From positions 78,282,724 through 78,346,723 of the forward strand of contig CM063499.1 of NCBI GenBank assembly GCA_032207245.1: DNA of 64,000 nucleotides, given 5' to 3'. The notes under the pieces were generated by a model. It did not search any database and had not been told where the DNA came from. It saw only the letters and a list, made by a program, of their open reading frames with translations. This DNA comes from Pardosa pseudoannulata (Eukaryota > Arthropoda > Arachnida > Araneae > Lycosidae). Position 1 is the stretch's first letter. Every line of letters starts with the position of its first letter. Of the stretch, positions 37,201-50,248 are shown piece after piece. The translations under genes and the position numbers were made by a program.

Positions 37201-40200
37201 GTGGGTAAATGTATATTATTCTGGTTTTTTCTTAAATTGTAGATTAAAATTTATTAATATAATCACTATTTTTTAATAAAAATTAGTTAAGATTTTTGCA
37301 CAAAATATAAGTATCTCTAGGGATATTGTATATAAACATTATAGGGTTATATTTGGCTATTATTCATGGTCAACTGGATAATACCAAAGTACCCTGAATT
37401 CAAATTGAAAACATTTTGATTGAAAAATTGCTATACGATTTAACTTAGGTATGTAAATACAACAATTTATTTTTATGTATGTTAGTTTATGAACACTTAT
37501 GAAGTAAGTTTATAGTTTTTTATGATAAAATTTCTGTAATTTCTCTAAAAGCATATATTTTATTTGTATGTACATAAGAAGTTTTATTCATATATACTTT
37601 AGCAAAAGCTTTTTAAAGTCATGGAAAATGATCTGCTAAATCAGGGAAAGTCGTGAAAAGTCATGGATTTGAAAAATTTTATTTTGGCAGATACCCTGTA
37701 TATGTTTCTAATGTACAACAATTAAGCAACAATATAAAATTATGATTTAATATAATGTAATATTATGCGCCTGTCGAAGACTTCAAAGTCTACTTTGGTA
37801 TATGAGATGACTGACGCCTCCCAGACATATGTCAAGGGGTTAAAAATCTTTCAAAGGTGACTGAAATTCTGCATGTTAAAACCAAACTTATCAAGCTGCA
37901 ATCTGCTAAACTAAACTATTTTTAGAATGTGGGAATATACATTTGGAGTAGAGAAAAAAAAAATGGAGTGGGTAATTCCATTCCCCCATATTCATACCAT
38001 GGGAAGAATATAAAACCTTTCTTTCTTTTAGAGGAAAGATTTCTTTTGATAGCTTTGTCATGCACAGTGAACATGAGACCAGGCAATGATAAAAAATAAA
38101 AGTTGAATTTAATTCAGATTTATGCAGAAACTCGAGCAATCAAGATTCAAATTATAGAGACTCTACTGCATGTGTTAGTTAAGTTAACAAGATATTCATG
38201 CTCATTTTATTGTGTATAGTTTTGAAACTAACTTTTCTTTTGTTGAAAAAAACTTTGCTTTAGAAATTGTCTGAAGAAGAATTAAATGGTCTTGATGAAT
38301 TATATAAAGCCATCTGTCCAGAAAGAGATTCTGATAAAGAATGTTCTGCTGACTTTGATGAAATGCTTTCAGCAGCTGCTGACCACATTCAAGCTCTATT
38401 AGATTCAAAAAATAAAGAAGTGTTTGGAACAACTTGTATCCTTTCCTTGTTAAATTTATATAAGCTGAAAAATCTTAAATCCTTAAGGTTATAAATTAAA
38501 GAATATTAATAATTTATACTAATTATAATTATGATATTAATAAGTAATACTAATAATTTTTAAGTTAGCTTATTTTTTCCTCTTTTTGAGCAGTATGTTT
38601 TAAGCTGAGTTGTCAATAAATAAAAATAGTAATAATCTAGCTAATTCTTAATTCTGATTGCATGAAGTAATATTTTGGATATGTTTAAAAATTCATGTTG
38701 TAAGACAGAACCTTTTGATGTCTTTTTCAGATATGCCACTGACATTAAATTTAATATTTTAAATATACCATCACTTACTTACCCCCAAATTTCAGTACAT
38801 TTCATATTTTGGTACCTATGCATATACATAATTTATATCTGTGAACATATTACAGGATATTAGTTTAAAATTTTTGATTTAGGAAATGATTAGTTACTAA
38901 ATAATTTTTAGATCCCTTAACTGGTACCTAAAACATTTTTCTTTATGTTCTCCTAAGTTTTTATAAAAGTTAAGTGTTTTTTTTATTGAAAATTATGGCA
39001 GTTGGAATTTTATTGATGTTAAACAAAATGTTAAAAATGCTGAATCAATATATTGCCAAGATTAAAAAATAAACTTTTATATGGACATCCAAGATATCCA
39101 ATCAACATAGTGGTTAGATCATTTACTTACTATGCTGGGGAACGTAGGTTCAAATCAGAGTTGCAAAAAACCTGGGTTTTTTAAGAAAACCCCAACCTAG
39201 GTGGGTTTTATTGGGGGTCTGTTTTTAAGAGGAGAGGTCAAGGGAAGTACCATATTTTAGAAAAGATTAAATTGCTAAAACTGATTAATTTTTATGAACT
39301 TAATATTCAAGAAATTATAATTTAATTAATACAAATAAATCAGTGTAAAGGCTATAAAAAAGTTTACTCTGACATCACAACACATAATGTTGTATTTTGA
39401 CATATACCACATGTTTGAATGTTATTTTAACAAAGGATAATTTTTTAATCTCTATTCTTTCAATCCTTAAAAAATAAATGGTTAATTCCTCTCATGAATT
39501 ATACGTAAAAATATTTCCTCAAAGTATGTTTAACCCTTTCGCGATGGGAAGCACAAATGTGCGCTTTTCTCTGAGGCTGGCAGTCACTTTCGCGAGTGTG
39601 TATCATGGGTCAGAGGGTTTTTTGCTATTAAGCCTAAATTCATGAAATTAACGAAGTAGCAACGTATTATTTAATATTGCTGCGTAAAGTATTTAAACGG
39701 AATGGGATTTATATATGTTTATAGATACTTTGTTTACTTAAGCTATTTCTTATTTAAATATGTATTTTACACTTTACTTTTTTTTTTATTTTTTACTTAG
39801 TTTTATTTAATGACTTTTAACATTGAAAACTGAATACTATGTTATTTAAACTTTTTTTGTATGAAAAATTTTAAAAACAGGGATCTACAAACAATCCCTT
39901 TTTACAGTCCTTGTACTCATAGTAACTCATTTGCTGATTTGGGGGATTTTTCCGGAATGTGAGAAAACGAAGTATCGTCATCATGTTTGTCAGAAATGTC
40001 CTCCTCAACATTAGAATCACTAGATCCATTATGAACAATTAGAATATATTATAGTGTCACTATTACTAATATCCTAATCCGTTTCAGAATGAAAATCTGA
40101 AATATTTTGCGTCATTTCAGCTATTTCAAGCTCAGTTAAACACTCTCGACACTTCGAAAATCTAACAATAAAAAGAGAAAAAAAAATCAAGTCTGTCAGA

Positions 40201-43200
40201 TCTAATTCTGTACTAAAATCTGGACTGCAAACTGAAATACACAACGCTTTAGCAAAAATAAAACTCAACTGCTTACATAAACAAACACCACGTGGGAAGT
40301 TAAAGAGCCATCATAAAACATGTCAATCGGAAACATTCCTTTTCCCTCATGTTTATATAATCAAAAACCACTTGTATGTGTATCATACTACTCTCCTATT
40401 GAGTACAAGTCAAATCTGCATGTATCTAAATCCATATGGACATACAATGCCATTTTGTATCAAAACTTTTAGTTTTAAAATGTTTCACAACACTGGCACA
40501 CATATGTGGCAGTCGGGAGTGAACGAGAAAACGCTCTGGCACGCCAGTGTGTCGGCCGGGAAGTGAGCACGTTTCTTGCTGGCACGTATTTGTGACAGTA
40601 GGCACGAAAGGGTTAATGCTAATGTAATTTAAAAAAAATTAGTGCAGCACAGTGGTGGATACTAATTGAAATGCGTGTTAGGGATGGAGATATGATAGAT
40701 TTTTGCTGCTTTATAGTAGCTCTAAACAAGTGTGTAGCTAGCTGTACATCACTAGAGCGAGTGTTCTCTACATGTGGGTTGGTTTGGTCAAAACTTAGAA
40801 ACAGATTAGGAATACAAAAAGCATTGAAGTTAGTATTTTACACATGAAACCTTTGCCTTTTTCTTTATGAATTTCACAGACAAATTTTTTTTTTTTTTTT
40901 TCCAAATTGTTATGTTGAATTTACCATAGATTTGCAAATATTTTTCTGGATGTTGATAGACTGTATATATATTTCCACAGAATAATTCTTTAAATATGAA
41001 AGAGGGTAAAACTAAGATAAGTTTCTGAAAATAAATGTCACCAACTTTTAAAAAACCCAATAAAACCCACTTCAGAGTGGGTTTTTAGACTGGGTTGTAC
41101 TGGGTAGGTGGGTTTTTTGCAACCCTGGTTCAAATTCTGTATAAGCTTGGATATCATTTGTGTTCCTTCACAGGAAGCAAAATTGATCTACCTATATAGT
41201 ACTGCTACAATAAAATGGTCTGCAAACACTAGTGACATTTTTACTATGGTCATTGCTAATTATAAACCCAAGTACATGAGGGGAAAAAAAGTAGGCATCC
41301 ATGGGCACATTAATGTAATACTAAAAAAAAGTTACTTTTCTCAGTTGGTAGCAGTATTTAAGTCAACATTACCTAACTTTATTTTTCATTTTGTATTTAC
41401 ATGGTTTCTGCGCACCTGGAAAGTCAGAGAAAATCATGGATTTAGACAATGGATTAATTTTGTCATGGAAAGTCTTGATTTTTCAAGTAAAATGAGTAAA
41501 AGTCATGGAAAGTCATAGATCTGCTAAACTACCGATTAAAAAAATGCATTGAATTGTTTAATTCTATTTTTACTTGTCATTTGGCTGAAGTTACTGAGTT
41601 TGGTATTTATGTATTATCCTATTGTCAACTAAAATTTGTTCGCCAAGGAAACTCAAAGCAAGAGAGCTTAATGGGTGGGTAAATGTATATTATTCTGGTC
41701 TTTTCTTAAATTGTAGATTAAAATTTTATTAATATAATATTCATTATTTTTTAATAAAAATTAGTTAAGATTTTTGCACAAAATATAAGTTTATCTCTTG
41801 GGATATTGTATATAAACATTATAGGGTTATATTTGGCTATTATTCATGGTCACCTGGATAATATCAAAGTACCCTGAATTCAAATTGGAAACATTTTGAT
41901 TGAAAAATTGCTATATGATTAAACTTAGGTATGTAGATACAACAATTTATTTTTATGTATGTGAGTTTATTAACACTTATAAACTAAGTTTATAGTTTTT
42001 TTATGATAAAACTCCTGTAATTTCTCTAAAAGCATATATTTTATTTGTATGTACATCAGAAGTTTTATTCATATATACTTTAACGAAAGCTTTTTAAAGT
42101 CATGGAAAATGATCTGGTAAATCAGGAAAAGTCATGGATTTGAAACATTTTATTTTGGCAGATACACTGTATATGGTGCTGCCACAATAAAATGGTCTGC
42201 AAATACTTGACATTTTTACTATGGTCAATGCTAATTATAAACCCAAGTACATGGGGGGGGGGAAGTAGGCATCGGTAGGCGCATTAATGTAATACTAAAA
42301 CAAAGTTTTTTTTTTCAGTTGGTAGCAGTATTTAAGTCAACATTACCTAATTTTATTTTTCATTTTGCATTTATTAGTTATATTTTTATTACATTTAATT
42401 TCTTTAACATAGCCATAGATAAAGCTTTAAAAGAGACACTTTTAAAAATTCAGTCATGTAATTACTTCAACAAAGGTGAGCCTGACATTCCAAATGAAGA
42501 AGAATCAAATACTAGCTTACCAGAGGAAAAAGATGAATCTGTAGCTGTTGCAGAACCTCAGTACTCACAACAGTCTGAAGTCAATACTAGGAATGAGGTA
42601 AAATTTTCTCTGTTATAGGTTGCACAAAATTTTATTTCTAAGATTAATAATCAAAGTTGTGAAAAGGAATTTTGTTTGTATTAAGATGTAGACATAACAG
42701 GTTGATCCTGGCTTTTTATTTTAGGTCCTCATTTAGTGGGGAAAAAATGTGTATGTTCTATATATTTGTAAAAATAATAAATCCTGCCATGTAATAAAGA
42801 CCATTTTTACTTGTTATAATTCAATTTGAAATCCACAAAGAAACATAAAGCAAATTATGTAATTTATATAAGAACAAAGCACTAAAAATTCTCTTTACCT
42901 CTGATTAGATGTTTTCTTGATAAGAATAAAATTAAACACATCAGGCTTGCAATTCCATCACTTTTCTCACCTTTAGTCACTTTTTTACAATTAATCACTT
43001 TTAGTCACTTTTTTAAGTAAACAGTCACTTTTAGTCACTTGTTTCATGGTGTATCACAGCAAAAGTCCGTTGTTGAAAAAAGAAAATCTGAATTATAACA
43101 AAATATTTTGATAAAAACCAAAAATGGGATGCTCTAATCTTATTTTTCTTATTAAAATGTAGTTAGTCATATGATTTCCAGAATTTAGTGATTTTAAAAA

Positions 43201-44573
43201 GTCGCAAAGAAGTTCCTGAAATTTACATTTGTACTGAAATGTACATTTAATACAAAGTAATTTACCTCAAAGCACACATTTCTCTTTTTCTTTTTTCACA
43301 ATTTTTGTTTAGATACTGTAATCTAGCTATGTACATATTTCAAAACCTCATTAATATATTCAGAAAATTGTGATTATAAAATTAATGTATTGTATGTATT
43401 CAAATCTGATTTACAGATTTTCTTGAATAAAAAGCAATGTTGAGTTGTGATAAACTAAATTTTCAACCTTTTTTGTATTTGACGTTAAAATCATGTCTTG
43501 CATCGATCATTTGATTTAGAGTTAAAATAAATAGAAAAATCTTAATAATAGCATCTGTAATCAAGAGGAGAAAAAATTGCTTTTTTTTTTTTTTTTAATG
43601 TTTAGTCACTTTTTAGTCACTTATTCTGTATTTGTCACTTTTCTCACCTTTTTGAAAGTATCCCAGCAGTTGCAAGCCTGTATACATAATTTTATGAAGA
43701 AACTTTTTGCAATACTGAGTTATAAAAAGGAGGCTGTTTTTGCATACAAAACAAACAATATTTTACAAAACACAAAATTTTGTGAGAGGATCATGTAGCA
43801 GAACCTATTTATGTCTGTATCGACCCCTGTATAATAACTTATAATATGATCTAAACATGCATACTAGTTGCTTCATGCCAGCCATTGGTTTGAGTAATTA
43901 AGGCTGCTAAAGGAATGTTACACTTATTTTCACAATTCAGATTAGTTGTTAGACTATACTATTTACTATAATTATAACAATCAATATCACTTTCAAAAGT
44001 AAAACAGAACAAATCATTCATAGAACAAATAATACATTTCAATTTAAATTTCATCATGTGTGTAAGAAATGTAAAGGAATGAAAGTGATATATTGCACAA
44101 TTTATTCTTGCATAAGCTTGTAGAAAAGTGCCAAGTAGTTTGCCAGATCATTTAAAGAAAACAGATGTATCAACTTATAAAAATATTACATAACATGAAA
44201 AATGCTGATAGTGATAGAATAAGATTAATATCTAAAAATTGAATGAAAAGGATGGTACAGTTAATTCAAAATGAAAATTTAGCAAATTTGAAATTGATAA
44301 AAATGAATTAAATGGTAAAAAAAAAAAAAAAAAAAAAAACTTTAAATGCTGTCAAATGAATTAAGTTATTTAAATTATTTTATTTATTGTAGCATATAAT
44401 TAGAAGGAAAATATATCAAATAATGCTAAAATAGTTGCTAAATTCAATTTATATTTTAGAAAAATATTCTGACCTGAATCACCATGCAAAATATTGTCAA
44501 GATTGGTCCAGTCATTTGAGAATATAAAGCAAACACATATACACACACAAACACACATGCCTCCAAAGGATTA

Positions 44574-44625
<52 letters not shown>

Positions 44626-45910
44626 GGTTGGCATGATTTAAATCAGTTGATTTTTTTTTTAAATCATTGATTTAAATCTTTTTTAAACCTATATTCCAAA
44701 GACAGGAAAATTTTGAATCAGTCAACACATTAATACCAATAAGTAAATAAGTGTAAACAGATAGCATGTGCTTTCCAAGAATTTAGGGGTTGTTATCAGA
44801 AAGTAATGTAGTAGGGGTAGTTCAATGATTGATTATGACTGGTGGCATTCATTTTATGTGATGGGAATTAAAGAGAGTAATAAAAAAAACTTGAAATCCA
44901 GTTTGTCTACCAAATAACAACAACCGTGGCTTCATCTGCTGGAATGGAAAGACAGTTTTCTTCTTTTGGTATTGTTCATTCTAGCCTTTGTAACCAATTA
45001 AGAGTGGATAAAGCATCAAAGCTAGTGTTTTTATTGAAACAAATCCATAATTCAGTGTTTAAAAAAGATTGAAATAATTGTGATTTGTTTTTTAAATAGT
45101 TTGTATTAAAAGAATATTTAATTTAATCTTTAAATTTACATCTTATTTATCACTACCCAATTACAAAATATGGAATGTATTTAGATTAAAATTTATATAT
45201 TTAATTTTAGGGTAATCTGTGTAGAATATACTAGATAGATAAGATGTTACTTCTTATAACAAACTATTCTATGTATATTGGAAAAAAAACATAAAAACAA
45301 TTAAAATTAGTATCCAGAAAAAAAATAAAAGAAATCCGATTTAAATAGAAAAAAATCTGATTTTTTAAAATTTTTTTAAAAAATTGTCATTTTTTTTTCA
45401 ACCCTGATATTTATAGATGTTGTGTATGTGTGATTACGTTATATTTCATAAGTTTAAGATCTATATATTTTTCTCATTTTTAAGATAAATTATATAAAGC
45501 AAAGTGTTGTGAACGTTTATAATTTTTTTTTTGTAGTGTGAAGAAACAATTTTAACACCACAAAGTGGACTACCTTCTTCTCAAGTAGAAAGACCATATT
45601 ATCAAATGGAAAGTTCATCTTTATATTCTGAACAGAATCATCCAATTCAAGAAGTTTTATCTGTACAAGGGAATTTAAATTTTTTGCAAGAATCACAAAT
45701 TGAACTTGAATGTAAGTTTTTCTTTTTTTTTAATCAAACAGTGTAGTAAGCTTTATATTGTTAGTCAGTCTTTTTTGACATTTTTGGGGTAAATATTTTG
45801 TTCCTACAGTTTAGCTCATTACATATAAAAAGCTGGCCTTTTCAGTAATCTATTTTTATCATTAAGGGATGATATATCTTTATTATTAAAGTATAACTGA
45901 CTAGAACAAA

Positions 45911-45943
<33 letters not shown>

Positions 45944-48900
45944 CAATTTAAATTTATTTAAATAATTATTGAAATTTCATCAACAATAATTATTTTTTAA
46001 TAAAAATTAGTTAAGATTTTTGCACAAAATATAAGTTTATCTCTAGGGATATTGTATATAAATGTTATAGGGTTATATTTGTCTATTATTCATGGTCACC
46101 TGGATAATACCAAAGTACCCTGAATTCAAATTGGAAACATTTTGATTGAAAAATTGCTATATGATTAAACTTAGGTATGTAGATACAACAATTTATTTTT
46201 ATGTATGTGAGTTTATTAACACTTATAAAGTAAGTTTATAGTTTTTTTTTATGATAAAACTCCTGTAATTTCTCTAAAAGTATATATTTTATTTGTATGT
46301 ACATCAGAAGTTGTATTCATATATACTTTAACGAAAGCTTTTTAAAGTCATGGAAAATGATCTGCTAAATCAGGGAAGTCATGGATTTGAAAAATTTTAT
46401 TTTGGCAGATACCCTGTATAAGTATATATTGAAATAACAACAGAGTCAATATGTATTGAAATAGCAACAGATTCAATTTGAATTAATGAAGGAAATGCCT
46501 TTAGGGCAACCCCTGCTTGGGGTGAGTCCCAGAAGGCGAAGGATCCCTAAGCAGGGGGTCAAACTGCAAGCAGGGTTCCGTTGTACCCCAAATATACAGG
46601 AAAGGGATAATAGAAACATCTGGTGTACCTCATGATTGTAACATTTGTGTTTACCTAAAGTAGGTACACCTCCTGAGGGTAACATATTTGGTTTGCAATA
46701 TCTTTTTCCAGTGAAAAATGTGTGAATTTCTGATATTATCATTAAAAATTTTCTATTCATTATAAGTCTAATTGTATGTCAACCTGAACCAAAATAAATA
46801 TGTTGAAAAATTTTCTCTATCACACAAGAAAGTCATTCAATTCTAAAAGGAATCCTAAACTGAATCTGTTTTTTTTTTTTTATGCATTCAGATTGGTGTG
46901 TAATAAGGCCTTAATATTTAAAACATGTTCTTAAATGTTCTTTTTCCATCTTTTATTATCAAAATAAGCAGATTACTAAATTTGGTGGTTAATGTTTTGT
47001 GTTTTTAATTGTATTTATCCTTGAATTTATATATTTTCAGCATCTAGGAATAATTCTCAACTATCAGCCACACCTGTGGGTCCATCCTATCCTAGCGTAC
47101 AATTTTCCACTGCTTCACAATCTATGGGTCCATCGAACATGGTTACCCATTGCACAAGACGGCCAAGTGGAGATGCAACTAATATGACTGCAAACCCTAC
47201 GACTAATAATTTGGTTCTTGCTAACTCTGTTACTTTACAACCACAACAAGTTGGGTCAAGTATTCCATCAACTGTGCCACTTCAACCAACGACCCAAGCT
47301 ATGGATTTTGACCCTGCACGTCCAATCCCAACTCAAACATATACCAATCAAAGTTTCTCTTCAGCTATCCATCCCATGATGGCAGCTGCAGTGTCCCAAA
47401 ACTATGTTCCTGTTGTAACTTTACCACATGCTATACCACCTCCGCATGTTCTCACCCAAAGTATGGTTGTTCCGCCTTTGCCACCTAGGAGTACCGTAGC
47501 TTCATCTTTACCATCAAATCCAAACTTACCTATGGCTCCAACACACACTCCGGTGAGTGGACTTTCCGCCGCTTCAGCACTCTCGCAACAGACGAACATC
47601 TATTCGCTTTGCTTGAAATTGAATGTGAGGATGGTTTTTTAGTTTTTCATTGTGTTGTGGGTGCTTGCATGTTATTGGGAAATATTCAGCTAAATAGTAT
47701 TAAAGAAATTCTTTCTTAGCCCGTAGTCTTAATTACTGGCTAGAAAAGAAAGTACAATAGATAAAAGTAACTCTTAGTTGAATATTGAATTCTTTTCCAT
47801 ACCCCATTATTGCTAAATATATATTTTATACTTAGTTTAGTAATATAAATTAGTTTATTAGTTATTTACTTGATTTTTTTCAACAATATTTACTAAGTTT
47901 GTCTTTGTTATTGTTTGAAAATTTGTATTAGTTTACATAGCCAGTTGTCATTGATTTATTAATGTACTGTAATGCATTAGTTTTCCCCCCCTTCTCTTCT
48001 TTCCAGTCTAGACTGCCGAACGACGGCCGATTGGTTAGGGTGCTGGCCTTCGGTACCAGAGTTTGTGGGTTCGAATCCCACTGTGGCATGGATGGCCATA
48101 GCCATTCGGAATCGGCTTTAAGCTGTAGGTCCCGGTCTCATTATCCCTCGTCTTGCAAAAAAGTAGACCGTAGCACTCCCAAACCAAAGCAATCCACTCT
48201 AGTCTCTTTGAGAGCTAACCTGTGCTCAACTTATTCTCTGACGTGGAATGGAAAAAAATCTTAATATAGATTCCCTGTTTAAGTACTTGGAAAAGATTGT
48301 CCTTTTATCAAATATTTTTTAATGTATCTTTTAAATTGGAATTTAACAAAGAATTTTTTAAAAGGTAGGCTGTCTTTTTAATCACCAGAGTACTGATTTT
48401 GCTACATTCTGGTAGCTTTTATCTGGTCATTTTATATATATATGAAAGATAAAAAAAAATTGGCTCAAAATTAATTAACCCCCCCTCCCAATTCATATTT
48501 TATAACAAACTAATCATGCCCTGGTTTAATCCTTAACCATAGTTATAAATTGAAAAATTCTTTTTTATAATATTTTTTTCTTTGAAAGTTTTATCCTATA
48601 TTATTACATTTAGGATTCATATATTAAAAGCACCATAAACATTTTTTCTTTAGTTAGTTTGCTTGTCTGTGAAACTGAGTTAAAAATTTGTTTACAACCA
48701 GAAAAGTTCATGTTCTTTAAAGGAATGGAACTATAATTGTTTGTAATTTCTGTGCTTTATTGTGGCTTAGTGTTTCTAATTAATTCAGAGTTTTCTTTCA
48801 GAGGCATTTGTTAGCTCTAAAGGCATTCCATAATAAATTTTATGTATTTTTAAACCTTATTGTTCTGTACCCCCAAGATGTGTATTCTAACTTAAAATGG

Positions 48901-50101
48901 AGTATACTGCAGCACTATGAATCAACTATTTAATTTAAAATGTGAACTTTCAGTTGTGTATTGTGAAATTCAATGTCAATTCTAAACAATCTATGCATAT
49001 TTAATTTTTCATATGTTTAGTACTAGCATGTTTTCTTAGCATTAATTTTTAAAATATATTTATATATATATACACATATTATATCCAGAAATATGAATAA
49101 TATATTGTTTGTGTGCAAATCAGTAAAATTGAATAACTTAAAATATTATAAATAGGAATGTTGAGACTACCATGAATATCAATTAAAATATAAATAAAAA
49201 ACCTTGAAGAGTGAAAACTGTCTGTTAGACTGGACAGTTTATTATGTTAGGTACAGGAATTATAGTAATTTAATTGAGGAAGGTTTTAGTGAACACATTG
49301 CAATGACTGGTGGCAGTCTTCTTTGTATATGTCTGTAGTGCCTTGCTGGCAAATTATTGCAGAGAATCTTGATACATCTGGATAAATTAAAAACGACCAA
49401 GATTCTTATAAATTATGCATAACTTACGTGGAGTATAGTTGTCTCAAATCCTTCATCTTCCACCTTTTTCCCCACGCAAATATTTTCTAATACACGAATA
49501 ATTCCTGCCAACATGTCATTACCTGTATGTTTCTGTTGAAATAGCACAGATTCCATTTTCAATGGAACTACAAGATTGGCATCCAGTTTAGCTTACTAAA
49601 TGTCTTTTATTCTGCCAATTTTTTCCTTACATAATTTCCCTTTTGAAATGATCGGATCTTAACTATCAGGGTTCCCATGGTCCTTAAAAATCCTTAAGAA
49701 CTCCTTAATTTTAACTTTCATTTTCAAGGGCCCTTAAAACTGCTTAATTTTTGTCAAAGGTCCTTAAAGACTTCAATTTTTAAATTGGAATATGATCAAT
49801 TTCTCTGTTGAGGAGATCCGCCATCGTCATGTGATTTCCTATCAGTTTTCTTATATGACAGTTTTTTCTTAGTTACTTATTTGACAAACAAATAATCTTT
49901 TGTATACTTAAAAGATTTAAATTATAAAGTCAGCTGCCCTTTCCTAATAGCTAACAGTCATGCAGATTTTAATTAAACAAAGCATGGGGGATGGGGGTTT
50001 CTAGATATTTCAGTTACTTATGGAAGTTTAATTTTCCTTGCATTGAATTTAATAGAAAAGTCTAAAACTTTTTTCCCAGGCAACGTCGGGTACAATCAGC
50101 T

Positions 50102-50174
<73 letters not shown>

Positions 50175-50214
50175 GACTGATATAAATATAAATATGTATA
50201 TATAAATAAAACTA

Positions 50215-50248
<34 letters not shown>

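Larger units (their letters stand above)
36238..38168 (-). mobile_element. Tigger/pogo transposon remnant
   Basis: Termini CAGTAGAGTCTCGGTAG and ATTATAGAGACTCTACTG; left flank TA, right flank CA (mutated TA). The minus strand, about 36540-36730, encodes [20 protein letters not shown] and [17 protein letters not shown], the N-terminal helix-turn-helix of Tigger/jerky-type transposases. The catalytic part is missing. A piggyBac-like MITE interrupts it just upstream of the coding start. Confidence 0.85.

Noticed and set aside
42319..42412. Upstream extension of Caprin exon 6 in the same frame
   Set aside because: Hydrophobic, AT-driven sequence inside the intronic duplication. The phase from exon 5 does not fit the acceptor at 42317-42318, and the homology begins at 42413.
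47402..47599. Antisense open frame inside Caprin exon 8
   Set aside because: Shadow of the coding exon; Caprin reading is supported by homology and splice phase.
47553..47642. Extension of Caprin exon 8 past 47552 to an in-frame stop
   Set aside because: A GTGAGT donor at 47553 joins in phase to 50912, and the conserved Arg/Gly-rich C-terminus lies downstream. A retained-intron isoform is possible but unsupported.
48015..48090. tRNA gene suggested by A/B-box-like sequence in Caprin intron 8
   Set aside because: Same SINE family, continued by the SINE body and tail.
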